64,000 bases of DNA, taken from Gymnorhina tibicen. Its lineage: Eukaryota > Chordata > Aves > Passeriformes > Artamidae. Both the position numbers and the translations under genes were made by a program. Under the pieces are notes generated by a model. The model had not been told where the DNA came from. It was given only the letters and a program-made list of their open reading frames with translations, and made no database searches. Shown one piece after another: positions 23,601-34,681 of this stretch. The stretch spans positions 173,680 through 237,679 of the forward strand of contig VXAZ01004036.1 in the NCBI GenBank assembly GCA_013399875.1, in the 5' to 3' direction. Each line of letters starts with the position of its first letter. Within the stretch, counting starts at the first letter, position 1.

Positions 23601-26600
23601 TTGCAGTGCTTGCCAGCAAAGAAAAGCTGCCCTGGAGCTCTGCTACAGCTGTGACAACCTGCAGGGGGTTGTCACTCGTGTGTTTAACCCTCACCCTGGG
23701 CCTGTTGGTGAGGGACACACTGCTCTGGGTTGGTTGCTGTGGCTTTGGTGATGTCTCTCTCCTTTCCTGCTGTTCAGAGTAACCCAACGTTTCCATTTTA
23801 GCGCTGTCGGTGTCTTCAGCTGTTCCTAAACTCCTCCTCTAATCCCTCATCTGGGTACAGCTTGACCTAATTTACCATGTTCCTGCCAGCTATGCCAGTT
23901 TCATAAGGAGGGGTAAGACGTGGAATTTGTATGAAATACTTTGTTACATTGCACAAGAGTGTTTTTTCTTTCTGTTTTAACAAGGCGCTTGTTCATGTGT
24001 ATGTGTAGCTTAAAACCATCTCTCTTGATGCTCCTTTATTTCTCTTCTGAATAAATAAAGCTATTTTAAAAAGGAAAAAATAGAAAAACCCCAACTCTTG
24101 ATTCCTTCTGCACATGCTGTGTTTCCCACCCTGCAGGTGACCCCTGTGTGCCATCCCAGTGGCATGGATGGGGCAGGAGCTTGGGGGCAGTGGCTGCCCT
24201 GAGGGGTGGGCAGGACAATCCCTCTCTGATAAGGAAAGGTTTTGGCAGTGGAACTGGTGAGAAGTAAAATTTTATGTGTTTAACTCAGAATGTGAAAGCA
24301 GGCCCACTTAATCCTGTGGGAATAATTATGGAATAATGTTATCCACAGGCAGTGCAGGAGGGAGCTGGTTTTTGTGGCTGTGGTTTGGCTGCTGCTGCTG
24401 CTGCAGTTCTTGTTTCCTGCTTTTCCTTTGGAGAACCCTGAACAATTGATGAGAATGTGATTCCTCTTCGGCTCGGAGGCACTTTGCAGCATCACTGTGC
24501 AGGGTAATGTAATTTTTAAAAACCCTCTAATGTTAAGCAGAATTGTAACTTTTTGAGTTCTTTTAATGCTGTCCTCTGGAAATTCAGGTGTCACAAGCTC
24601 TTAATTGCTTTTTCAGCTCTTAGAGTTTGGGCCAGACTCATTCAAGCATTTTTGGAGCTGAGCTTAATGGACTTCCTAAGATTTGAGCTGGATTCCTCAA
24701 ATGCCATGTGCTGACTTCCCAACCAGCTAAGAGAAAATGCTGAAACAAGAGCTGTTGCTAAGCTCCAGTTCCCAGAGTGGGGAATGTCAGAGCCACAGCC
24801 ACACTCGGGGTTTCACCCACACTCCCTGACACAGCACTGCAGTCACTCCTTTTCTTGCCTTCCAACAGAGCTCAGCAGTTGAAGCTCTCAGCAGGGGATT
24901 ACATAAATTGGGGCTTTGCTTTTATTCTGGAGACAATTCAAGGAGCCTCTATTATAATCTTCCAGCTGATTGATCTGATGGCTCTGCCAGCACTGCTGCT
25001 GTCCAGGGCACTCTGGAGCAAGGCTCTCGTTTGACCCTTTGTGCTGAAATGGTTCTGGTTTCTGTGGGCTGACAGTAATTGTGTGTGTTTCCAGCAGGAA
25101 GGATCTGTGTTCCTGTCGCTGCTGCAGTGAGCGAGCATCTCCTCCAAATGAGTGTCTGTTTACCAGCTCAGTTTCATTGAGCTGGTTTTTGGCAGGCTGC
25201 CCTCCTGCTCCCTCCTCTCCCACCTCCACTTTGGCTCACTTTTTCCACAGCTTTCTCAGTACTCCTTCCTCAGCAACATCCCGTTTTTCACCCTTTGCTC
25301 CTTCATCCATCAGTTGGACCCATTCCTGCATCTAATGTGCCTCAGCAAGGTGAGTCACCTCCTCTTGACACCCCTTAACAGCATTTAAGAAAATGCTGTT
25401 GTCATTCTGTTAAGGTCCAGAGTAAAAGCATAATCCCATTTTTATGATTTATTTTTATCACCTGGATGCTTTAGTTACATGGATGCACTTTATTTCCAAG
25501 CTAAAATATATTTGTATCATCTGTTACGCAACCAGTCACCTGGATTTGAAAGATCACAACATTTTTTGGAGTGAATAGAGCTTGGACAAAACCAGATATC
25601 CAAAACTGAAAGCGGGTAATTTGTTAACTTACTCCCTCTAAAACTTGCTTAACCTTTTGTTCAGGAAATCTGTCCTAATAAATATTTAAATATATTCCTA
25701 CGTCCAAATACTGAAATGAGAGAATACCTTTTTTTTTTTTATAACCCACTCACTTCAGCCCCAAGACATGAAAATCCTCCACTTCCATCAGTTAAACTCT
25801 TCAGGCACTTTTCTGAGCAACTCCTTGCACACAAAGATCCAGTGGAAAATCTCAATCGTGGATTACTTTCAAATGTTTAACGAAAAGAGAGATGCTTCAG
25901 AGAAAGCCTTCAGTCTCTACTATGCATGTATTGATTCTAATGGGCTGCAACATTTGTGGCCTGATTGTAGCAAACAATCTGGACAGTTTTAGCCTGATAC
26001 TCCTTTGCAAAAACAGGACATTGGAGACTTGCTGCCTTATTTGGGCTGGTTTTTAGCCTTCACTGTTTCAGAGTGAGCTCTTACCCATCTCCACGGTAAC
26101 AAGGCACAGGCAAAGTAGGAAGGAGCTGTGATACAGCGAGTACAAAACACAGGGACGTGAGACCGGAGGATCACACTTCCACCTTTGCAAGCACAGGAAC
26201 AGGATTCCAGGGAGAGCTGTGTCTGGTGCAAGGGGCTGACAGGGGCACTGTGCTGCCCTCAGGGGCCAGGAATCCACAGCCTGAACAGCTGAGAGTCTGA
26301 GTAGTAATAAAAAAGGGAGGAGATTACTCAAACTGCTGCTGGAAATAAAAAGCTAGAGCGGTAACAACAAAAAAGTCTTCCTGCCCTTTCTGTTCCTTGC
26401 TGTTGCCTCTCTGTAACAGAACCTGGCACCTGACATGAGAAAGCTTTGGTTCACTCCTCATCACCTGAACTCTCAGAACTGGTGCTCCTGATGTTCCGTT
26501 CCCGTTGTTGTGTTTTATGAGTTAGAACTGAAGCACAGGGGGCCTGTTCGCTGTCACTGCACTGCACTAAAGCTCTGACTGCAGCATTTCACCTGTCAGC

Positions 26601-27080
26601 ATCCTTCCAAAGCACTACAGTTTCCTAACCCAATCCAGCTGCCTTCCAAACCTGTCGGGCTCGTGCAGCAGCAGAACAGACCCTGTGCTGTGCAGACCCC
26701 GTATTTCCTGCTGGCATTCACATGGATAAAGGAGAGAACTGCAGCAAACTCAGTGCTTGGAGTGCATCAGGTCAGGCAGCCGGGGTGGGAGGAGCCCATG
26801 GGGCTCCCCGAGAGAAACAAAAGAGTGCACAGGAGTGCACTAAGAGTGCCTTAGGCACAAGTGCTGCTAATGCCACTGTGTCCCCTGTAAATGACAGGAT
26901 GAGGCACAAGGCAAAGATAACCTGGGGCACCCCTGCCTGAGCTCCCTCTGGCATCTGTCAGCTCCTAAAGCAGCAGTGAATGAACAGAGCTCTAGGGCAC
27001 CTGAGCAGAGCCTCCAGCAAACGAAATGCTGCTTGAAAGCAGTGTGCCAAAAATGGCTCTTTGGAAAGAACATACACGTG
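20681..27080. other. Intergenic region between convergent ARID4A and TIMM9
   Basis: About 6.4 kb with no exon, RNA gene or CR1 copy I can support. Human has TOMM20L in this interval on the ARID4A strand. I looked for its N-terminal membrane helix and receptor-domain residues in open frames here and did not recognise any. Short open frames on both strands lack splice context and domain-like composition. Composition becomes gradually more GC-balanced toward 27 kb. Confidence 0.6.
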
Positions 27081-27096
27081 TATGGCTCCCGTTGAT

Positions 27097-27102
27097 TTTA
27101 TT
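27097..27102 (-). terminator. TIMM9: TIMM9 poly(A) signal
   Basis: tttatt on the plus strand gives AATAAA on the minus strand, about 340 bases downstream of the TIMM9 stop, in 'gattcaaataaaatcaac' (minus-strand reading). No closer canonical signal was noticed. Confidence 0.6.
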
Positions 27103-27440
27103 TGAATCAAATAAAAAAGTGTATTCCCCATGTTACATTGATTCATCTCCAGCAGTCTCAGCAAAAGGCAGGTGAGCCCTCCCACCACCCCTGAAATTGA
27201 GACACCAGTCTGTGGGCCCTGGGAAAAGTTGTATCCACATCGTTCCCTTGTGGAAACAAACTCTGCTGCCAAGCCACCACGACTGAGCTCCTGTTTAACC
27301 CTTCATAGCTCCCACTGCCTGAGCAGCACCCACAGCTCTGCTCTGAGCTGCTGGGCACACGTCCTGACAGTAGGAATCCCCAAATGTGTTCTTGCCCAGG
27401 GGATACTGACACAGCTTAAGTCTGAGCACAGTGCTCTGGT
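27103..27440 (-). other. TIMM9: TIMM9 3' UTR
   Basis: About 340 bases between the TAG stop (27441-27443) and the AATAAA at 27097-27102 on the minus strand. There is no coding frame with domain content. The length suits a small housekeeping gene. Confidence 0.6.
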
Positions 27441-27575
27441 CTAACGAGGTTGGCTGAGAAGTCCTGCCTTGGCTGCCAGAGCCTCGTTCTGCTGGATGTG
27501 GTACTCCTGGAATCTCATGGAGATCCTCTGTGTCATCTTTAGATACTTCTGCAGGCAGTTGTCTGAGCAAGTTAT
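27441..27575 (-). CDS. TIMM9: TIMM9 coding exon 3 (C-terminal)
   Basis: Read on the minus strand from the acceptor ctgtag: [20 protein letters not shown] then [20 protein letters not shown] and SQPR, then TAG at 27443-27441. CSDNC is the second CX3C motif (residues 48 and 52), followed by the long outer helix of small Tims. 135 nt including the stop, phase 0. The differences remembered from human are minor (ITCSDN for TTCSEH, S for G near the end). Confidence 0.97.
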   Translation of the reverse strand: MTCSDNCLQKYLKMTQRISMRFQEYHIQQNEALAAKAGLLSQPR

Positions 27576-28874
27576 CTACAGCAAGAGGGAAACAGAGGGC
27601 TTCAGACAATAATTAAAACACTTCCCCAACCAGGACCCAAAATATCACCACAGACAGGGATAAACAATTAGGTGAGTACATCTTGTCAAGCCTCAAGATG
27701 AGGGCAGTAGAAAATGTGAAGTTTAGTTTTTGAGCTATGCCTGAAACATCTTCTAATAGTTATTCTCATACTGAAGTCTCCATGGAAAACACCTCGGACC
27801 TGGGAGATACCATCCTTTTGTCCTTGGGCCTCTCTTGTGGAACTGAACTATATATTTTGAAATAAATAATAAATATTAAATTAGTAAATTTTTTTTAATT
27901 CTGTTTACAGACACATACTGGTTTTGACAGCCAAATATGATTCACTCTCTGCTAGCTCAGTTTAACCCTGCTTTGCCCTTGTTCCCATTGGCTCTATCAG
28001 CCTTCTGGTACCTGCTTGCTTACCCTTCAGCAAAGCCACCAGAGTACATCAGTCAGCTGACAGGGAAATGAATACCAGGGCCTATTCCATCCACAGAATT
28101 TTTAAAATTTAAAGTAGTTTTTTCTTTCTTTAAATGTTGAGAAAGAGTTGTGAGATTATTTCTGAGCTACAGTCCTACCAACTGAATATTCTGTGCCATG
28201 GCTCAAAACCTTGCTATCACTGCAAAAGGTAAAAATTTGGGTAGAAAGGAAAGCCAACCCCTTTGCCTGGGAAACCAGATTGCTTTGGTTCTGCTCGGTA
28301 CAAAGGGATGTGAAAAGCAGCAGGGATGAAAATGAACAAGACAAAACCGCAGCAGCTCCACACACCACCCAGCACCTGCCCTTCTCTCTCCTCAGCCTGG
28401 CACCAGTTACAGCCAAACCTGCTGAGCAGGAGTGAAGTCTCCCCAGGAAACAACTTCGGGAACTGCCCCAAGCCTCTGCTGCCAGGGGGAGCGGTGTGTG
28501 TGACGCTGCCCGGGAATTCCAGACTTGCACTGCGACTTGTGTAAGGAAAGAGCTCAGAAGCTGGGTTTGGTCAAGTGTAGGATCCCAAAGGGGATGCGTG
28601 GAGTGTTAATCTCAATAAGGAACTACAACTTTAAAGAGGAACATGGGAATTTCTACACCAGACAGACCAGTGCCCATCTAGACTAGGGTCCTGTTTGCAG
28701 AGACAGATGTGCTGCAAGACATCCCATAATGGATAATATGGGCAGAATTTCCCATAAATTTACGGGCAGAACTTCCTGTAAGAAGTTTCTTCCTAGTTCC
28801 ACTGTTAACAGGTAGCTCCTGTGCTACCAGACATGAACCTTCTGCAATCCACAGAAGCAAAATAAGGCAGGTCA

Positions 28875-28976
28875 CAATCAGAAAATGGTTTGGGTTGGGA
28901 GGGACCTTAAATATCATCTCATTCCAACCCCCTGCCATGAGCAGGGACACCTCCCACTAGACCAGGTTGCTCCAAG
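28875..28976 (-). mobile_element. CR1 LINE 3' fragment
   Basis: Minus orientation: 'aatggtttgggttgggaggg', 'ccaaccccctgccatgagca' and 'agaccaggttgctccaag'. About 100 bases remain. It is in the sense orientation of TIMM9. Confidence 0.92.
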
Positions 28977-29671
28977 AATCTAAGAGTATTTTTTGGACCT
29001 AAATAATCTTTGATCCAGAATAATGATGACCTGTATTAAAATCCCACTAAAGCAGATGCAGAGAAGATTAGGGAAAGAAGAAATCTGTCTTGGGAAGCTA
29101 AAAGAGCTCTGCTCAGGGCAGCAGAACCAAAGCTGAAAGGAGATACGAGTTTTGCCTGCAGTGAGGACTTGAACTCCAAGGACACAGAAAATGCTCAAAA
29201 ACAATTAAGTTAGTTTAAAATTTTAGGCTTTTTTTTTCCTGCCAGCAGAGTCAAGCAAAGGTTGTTAGATTTTTACTCAACAAAATGATTAGGCTCTGAA
29301 ACAGCCTCTCAACAGGAGAGGAGAAGCAAAAACATGCAACTAATCTGATGGAGAGCTTAATCTTTCTGCAGATAACAACGTGAGGGAGCTCCCTGCAGTG
29401 CAGGGAAGTGGATTTAACAGCCAGAGCCGTGTTCCCATGACTCACTACAAAGCAGGAATGCAGGCAGGTAAACAAATATTTCAGCAGGATGCTTCAAAGA
29501 ATGAGATGCAGGCTGTAGGTGGGCAGCTTCCACGTCCATGGAGTTACTATCCATGAGAAGTTAAGGCACGAGAACCTCCACTGACAGCTCAGGGAATGAA
29601 ACACATGGAATTGCAATGAGCAGCCAATATTCAGTGGAGACTGGGCAGATTCTGTGCGTGACAACCACATC

Positions 29672-29771
29672 TAGAATGGTTTTGGTGGGAAGGGACACCT
29701 TCCACTGTCCCAGGCTGTTCCAAGCCCTGTCCAAGCTGGTCTGGAGCACTCCCAGGGATGGGACACTCACT
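29672..29771 (-). mobile_element. CR1 LINE 3' fragment with internal deletion
   Basis: The terminal 'agaatggttttggtgggaag' block is joined directly to 'ggacaccttccactgtccca', skipping the usual intervening 30-40 bases, and continues into 'tggagcactcccagggatgg'. Sense to TIMM9. Confidence 0.88.
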
Positions 29772-29921
29772 TGAAAGTGACATGCCAGACACCCACACTC
29801 CCCTGAAGGCTGCTGCCTGCCTTTGCATCTTAGTTTAAAGATCAAAACTCTCTAAGTTGCTTCTGAAATTGCAAAGCTACACAGCAATTCTACCAAAGGA
29901 TCATTAGAAGCCATCACCTAC

Positions 29922-30017
29922 CTCTTCTGGTTTCACATCTCTGCTAGTGAAATCCTTTATGCAATCCACGAAGCAATTTTCTGTAAGTTTATTGTATGTG
30001 CCAAGAAACTCCTTGAA
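29922..30017 (-). CDS. TIMM9: TIMM9 coding exon 2
   Basis: Minus-strand reading after the acceptor ttacag: [19 protein letters not shown], then [13 protein letters not shown] and a GTAGGT donor at 29921. CFVDC is the first CX3C motif (residues 28 and 32). 96 nt, phase 0 on both sides. Confidence 0.97.
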
Positions 30018-30334
30018 CTGTAAATAAAAATTGGACAATGAATATTAAAAAAAAATCTGTGTTAATTTTTCTTACAGCTGCATGGGCTAGCTGGTGACAC
30101 TAAATCTGAAGGACAAGTCACTAGAAAAATTTATTCTCAGTCAGAAGATTTCAGCACCAAAAGCTGCTCATACTCAAAATATGTTTGTCAGTGGGCACCT
30201 CTTTAAATTTTGGTTGTGTTAACTCAGATGGTAACTCAGCGCTTTTGTCCTTCCCTATGCCCTACACCTTCCACTCTATGTGACAGAGCAGCACAAGACC
30301 TTCAAAGCCACCCCTCACACATGCAGCATCTCAC

Positions 30335-30373
30335 CTGCTTGATCTGATCAGACTCTGATAATTGTCCAGCCAT
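30335..30373 (-). CDS. TIMM9: TIMM9 coding exon 1 (start codon)
   Basis: ATG at 30373-30371 (minus strand) begins MAGQLSESDQIKQ, then the donor GTGAGA at 30334. Human starts MAAQIPESDQIKQ, so the start is well supported. The exon extends upstream as 5' UTR to an acceptor (cttttag) ending at 30397, so 30374-30396 is untranslated. Confidence 0.95.
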
Positions 30374-30396
30374 GTTCCACCGCCTGACTCAGTCAC
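30374..30396 (-). other. TIMM9: TIMM9 5' UTR part of the start-codon exon
   Basis: Twenty-three bases between an acceptor ending ...tttag (30397-30400 on the minus strand) and the ATG. This implies a separate upstream non-coding exon. Confidence 0.7.
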
Positions 30397-31740
30397 CTAA
30401 AAGTGAGCATAAAAGTCGAGTTTTAAATAAAAAACATAAATATGAACTGCAACATTTTACATCAGAATGGAATTTTATGCATCTTGAAGGGTGTTTAAAT
30501 GCAACTTCGCTAGCAAACTTCCAAGCCATTCACTCAAAGGGAAGTTATCTATTGGGAATGCATTCAGTTAAATGAACATCCAAGATAATTCCAGGTATGA
30601 AACTTTACCAGATCCAACTGTTAATCGCTGTCCTTTAAACACTTTTAGGGCATTTCACACAGCTAAAGTGACTTATAAAGTACCTTATTTACTAAATAAA
30701 CTAGGGCAGGAGCTGGGGAAGAAGCAAAGCCGTAACACTTTCTAGCCTTAGAGGTTCAGTGACTTTAGATGTGATCTGTAAAAAGTGAGGAAAAAAGGCA
30801 AATATAAACCGGCAGTAACTGAACAGATGCAGCACAAGGTGCTGGGCCTGGTTTCCGTGTAGCTGCACCACAGACCTGAACTAAAATGTTGTGGTCATCG
30901 ACTGTAGTGAATTAAATGCAAGAAAAACACAGAACACTAAAAATGGCCTTAAAGGAACGAAACAGACAAAGAAAAAGGGAAGAAGTAAACAGCCAAGGAT
31001 CCAAGAATTGAAACAAGCATCCTCAAGGAAGACTCACATTCCTAATCCAACACACTGAACACGTTACGGCTTGAAAGCATCCCTGCGGGTTTCCTAGAAT
31101 ACTGAAGCCTCATCTTCCTTTTCCCTTAATTTCCATGTTATCTAAGACCTATTATCACAGATGATAATGCAAACTAATATCACATGTTGGCAAGAACAAG
31201 CTCCTTCAGTTTAATTCAACTCATGGAAGAAAAATGAGCACTGAAGTGCAATCACTTCGGGGAAAAAAAAGTTCTTTTAGCCCTTTAGCAAGGGCTACTT
31301 ACAATTAATCTTCTATTATGCTTTGCCAATTTTTGGGCAAGACATTCATGTTCTAGAGAGCTTTAGCTATTGCAGTCTCTCAGCAGGGGGAAGGGAAGGG
31401 GTACACAAGCTGCCTGAACATGAACAAAGAGACAGTAACAATTATTTCTGCAACAGAAAGAAAATGAAGCAACTAAAAATAGCACCAGGGAGCTCTCACA
31501 AGAGTGAACTCTCCCTACACCCCCTCCCAGCAGCACAGGGATTGTGACATCTGCCTCTTAACACCACGCTTGATCCCTGCACAGGGAGCCAATTCAGGGA
31601 TTGGAGACCGAGGGCACAGATGATTCTGGGATGTAAAATGCAAGAATTCCTCATGGGCAGACAGGTCACATGGGTTATTCTGAAGGAGAACCTACAGGAT
31701 ATGGTGGCTAAGAAGGAACCAGGTTTTATTCAGGCTGTCA

Positions 31741-32036
31741 CTGAATCACTGACTGGTTTGGGATGGAAGGGACCTTAAAGATCATCTCATTCCACCCCCC
31801 TGCCATGGGCAGGGACACCTTCCACCATCCCAGGTTGCTTCAAGCCCTGTCCAACCTGGCCTGGAACACTCCCAGGGACGGGGCAGCCACAGCTTCTCTG
31901 GGCAACCTGTGCCAGGGCCTCACCATGCTCACAGTCAAGAACTTCTTTCCAATACCACACCCTGCCCTCTGGCAGTGCAAAGCCATTACCCCTTGTCCTG
32001 TCACCCCATGCCCTTGTCCGAAGTCCCTCTCCAGCC
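31741..32036 (-). mobile_element. CR1 LINE 3' fragment (about 300 bp)
   Basis: Minus orientation: 'gggatggaagggaccttaaa', 'cctgccatgggcagggacac', 'cccaggttgcttcaagccct' and 'acagcttctctgggcaacct'. Sense to TIMM9. Confidence 0.94.
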
Positions 32037-33283
32037 TATCTCCTCTATCCTAAACCCCTAATTTGTTTTAGGAGAATGGACATGCCCATCACCTGGGGTA
32101 ACCAGTGAGAAGTGACTGCAACTTCAGTCTCATTTCTCAGCCTGTGAGAAAACAAGACCAGTGACAATTCTCTCAGGGCAGGGTATGTAGATAATTAAAC
32201 AGAAACTGCAGGGAGCAGCAAAGACTTTTGTCCTCTGCCAAATGCAGGAAGCTCAAAGCTTCAATTGTCGGTGCCATTTTCTCACACTCAGCGTTGCTTC
32301 ATGATTTGTGTTTATAGCAAACCTGATCCCTGTCCTTCTGTGACTAATTTGGCAAGATTGGAAACGGCAAATTGAAACTGTAGTTTCACAAAGCTTTGAC
32401 ACCTGGGAAAGGCTCTGATTCACATCAGCACAACGGCACCCTCTGATCTGAAGTGCCTGAAGCTCTTGTCCCAGTACAGGTATTTCACACATTCCACAGT
32501 GAAATTACATGGCTCTGCTGCACCTTTAGCTACAAATCAGCCCTAACACCTAAACATGAGCTACTGAACAGTCCCAGAAATGTGCAAATCTGGCTCATTC
32601 TAAAGTCTGGTAAATGTATTATTTCAAGATTTCCTGCTGCTTCTCCTCTTTCCCTCCAACTCTGAAAAAAGCTTTAAAAAGGGTGATGAAAGAGTGCTCA
32701 GCACCTCGACCAACCCACCCCAGAGCTTCCTACAGAGCTGTTCACACCACTCCTGCACGGGTCAGGTTTAATCCTACAGAGCCTGGAGGACTTTCCTCTG
32801 GGCTAAACAAGATTTAAAAATTCAGCATTGCCCTTCTAAACAAGGATATTCACACTGCAAGAAGCAGAGATCTCTGAATAAACATCTGCTGCAAGGGACA
32901 GTCTGGGTGTGCTGGTTCACCAGAAAGGAGCAAGAGCTGGGAAATCTCCCTTCTTGAAGAGTCCCAGAGCTCTTCCAAGTATGTTTAGATGTTCTAAAAA
33001 AAAACATTAAGAGAAGTCCCTCTGAGCAAAATAAACAAGCCCTGTGTTCGGGATTTTTTTTTCCCTACCTTTCAGGGAAAAGCTGCATTTTTCTGGGAAG
33101 AAGGGTGATGGAGAGACACTATAAATCCCTCACACTTGTAATCCCCACTAACCATCTGAATTAGGTGTAAGTACCACCTGCTCCATAAAATTCAAGCTGA
33201 AATGCCTCTTTAAACCTTTGCTTCCAGTTACGAACAGAGAACACCATGCAAGTGTTTCTGAAAAGGACAAAGAAGAATAACAA

Positions 33284-33343
33284 CATCAAGCCAAAGAAAT
33301 GTGTCGAAGGATAAAAATCTCAAGTCAAAGAATTGTGTCAAGG
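33284..33343. repeat. Imperfect short tandem repeat
   Basis: Two copies of a unit of about 26 bases, 'tcaagccaaagaaatgtgtc' and 'tcaagtcaaagaattgtgtc', about 34 bases apart. No function is apparent. Confidence 0.6.
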
Positions 33344-34051
33344 TAAACTCCCCACAGCTTGAAGAGAAAGTTCTTTTATCACGGGGGATTACTAGGCTAC
33401 AACTGAATGGACATCAGGTTTAAAAGAAGCCCAAACTAATTGAACTTAAGAGGCCAGAGGCGTTTAATGAAGCGAGGACAGGGTGAGATGAGAGAGGGGC
33501 TGGATAACCAGGTTTAGCCTGGTGCACAGGTTGTTATCATTCACAGTCTCCTGCATTTGGCCTGGACCCTGCTGTGAAGGAGAAGGGATCAGAGGTAGAA
33601 ATCTAACACCGAATGTGAGTTACCGGAGTCAGTCTGACCTCGGGCACCAGGGGAGCCTCTCTCAGCACACTGAACACGCGTACGGGCGTCACTCCTGAGG
33701 GAAAATACACATTTTCCCATCAGCGCTCTCCTATTTAAGCCAGATCACACTTGACTGACGCTTCTAACTCAATAAAATCAAAACCTGAGGCTGAAACAAC
33801 TTCACGTCAAGCTTTATTTTTTTGGTCTTTTCCTTTTACTCCATCCTCCAGTTCTCCCTTCCAAGGGCACACTGAGTTCCTCTCCCTCGGGAGTCGCTCG
33901 CTCAGCCAAGCCCCGGCCCAACACCGGGCACAGAGCGCCCTTATCCCCACCGAGCCGCCCGGCACCGGGAAAACCCCCGGTGCAGGGCGGGGATTTCCCC
34001 ATCCAGGGCCCACGGGGAGGTTCCCGGTCCCTCACGGGCTCTCCCGGGCCC

Positions 34052-34106
34052 CGGGAACGCTCCCGGTTCCTCAGGGTCGTTCCGGGTCCCTCGGGAACGC
34101 TCCCGG
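34052..34106. repeat. 15-bp direct repeat pair in the CpG island
   Basis: CGGGAACGCTCCCGG occurs at 34052-34066 and again at 34092-34106. Each copy has inverted arms GGGA/TCCC. The neighbourhood contains further 'tcccggtccctca'-like variants, suggesting an old array with a unit of about 40 bases. Confidence 0.8.
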
Positions 34107-34175
34107 CCCCTCACGAGCGCGCGCGCCCGTCCCCCCTCCCGTCCCCTCACGCGCTCCAGGCCCGCGCGCACTCAC

Positions 34176-34340
34176 CGCCCCGCGCGCCGGCCCCCGCAGA
34201 TTCGCCACGCGCGCGCGCACGAGGGGGCCCGCCCCGCACGGGCCCCGCAGATTCGCCACGGGCCGGCGAATCGGCAGCGCGCGGACCCGCCGCCCGATTT
34301 ACCCTCTCGGGGCGCGCGTTTCCCGTCGGACGCTGTTGAG
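34176..34340 (-). other. TIMM9: TIMM9 non-coding first exon (inferred; 5' end unknown)
   Basis: On the minus strand GGGCG is followed by GTGAGT (34175-34170), a strong donor inside the CpG island, and the start-codon exon needs an upstream partner. The exon's 3' end is therefore put at 34176. The 5' end is arbitrary. Confidence 0.45.
34192..34260. repeat. 18-bp direct repeat pair in the promoter
   Basis: CCCCGCAGATTCGCCACG occurs at 34192-34209 and 34243-34260, an offset of 51 bases. An inverted partial copy (GGCGAAT) follows just after the second. It lies in the inferred TIMM9 first exon/promoter region. Confidence 0.85.
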
Positions 34341-34377
34341 GGCAGGACCCGCGTTTCCCGCCGGACGCCGTTGAGGG
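34316..34377. repeat. 27-bp tandem pair (35-bp period) with E2F-like site
   Basis: GCGTTTCCCGTCGGACGC at 34316 and GCGTTTCCCGCCGGACGC at 34351, each continuing into TGTTGAGGG or CGTTGAGGG, are 27-base copies differing at two positions. The second contains TTTCCCGC, matching the E2F consensus; the first has T in its place. It lies about 60 bases before the assembly gap. Confidence 0.85.
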
Positions 34378-34434
34378 GACGCCGTGGCCATGGCACCGCA
34401 CGCTTCCGGTGCCGGCGGCGGGAGCGGCTGGGGC

Positions 34435-34514
34435 NNNNNNNNNNNNNNNNNNNNNNNNNNNNNNNNNNNNNNNNNNNNNNNNNNNNNNNNNNNNNNNNNN
34501 NNNNNNNNNNNNNN
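34435..34514. other. Assembly gap (80 N)
   Basis: A run of 80 N inside the CpG island, probably from GC-rich sequencing dropout. Its true length may differ. It may hide the KIAA0586 start site. Confidence 0.98.
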
Positions 34515-34681
34515 CTGGGACAGCGGGAGCGGGGCTCTCTTAGGGACGGCAGCCGTGCCCGCGACGTGGGAGGGGCCCGCGCCCCGGAGCCTTCAGGCTG
34601 CTGTCCAGCCACCACAGCGCCCGGCCCGCACGGACGCCCCTTTGTGAAGGCGCCGCTCGCCGAACCCCACAGCCGTCCCCC

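Larger units (their letters stand above)
27576..29921 (-). other. TIMM9 intron 2
   Basis: Intron of 2.35 kb containing two CR1 fragments (28875-28976 and 29672-29771), both sense to TIMM9. Nothing else recognised. Confidence 0.7.
30397..34175 (-). other. TIMM9 intron 1
   Basis: Intron of about 3.8 kb inferred between the non-coding exon in the CpG island and the start-codon exon. It contains one CR1 (31741-32036), an imperfect tandem repeat at 33284-33343 and, near its 5' end inside the CpG island, 15-bp repeats 40 bases apart (34052-34066 and 34092-34106). Confidence 0.6.
27081..34340 (-). other. TIMM9: TIMM9 gene (complete coding region)
   Basis: Three coding exons on the minus strand join in frame to an 89-residue protein, the same length as human TIMM9. 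Tim9 forms a hexameric chaperone with Tim10 in the mitochondrial intermembrane space. The chaperone carries hydrophobic carrier proteins from TOM to TIM22, and its subunits are imported through the MIA40 disulfide relay. The twin CX3C cysteines fall at residues 28/32 and 48/52. The gene is head to head with KIAA0586 and convergent with ARID4A, as in human. The first exon is non-coding and inferred from a GTGAGT donor in the CpG island. Its transcription start is not known. Introns carry three CR1 fragments, all sense with respect to TIMM9. Confidence 0.94.

Noticed and set aside
25152..25388. Candidate small gene between ARID4A and TIMM9 (possible TOMM20L)
   Set aside because: The frame is Ser/Leu/Pro-rich with no Tom20-type anchor or receptor residues and no splice partners.
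33751..34374. Open frame of about 200 codons on the plus strand, Pro/Arg/Gly-rich
   Set aside because: Stop codons are rare in the CpG island by chance. The peptide is low-complexity, it runs antisense through the inferred TIMM9 first exon, and no domain is recognisable.
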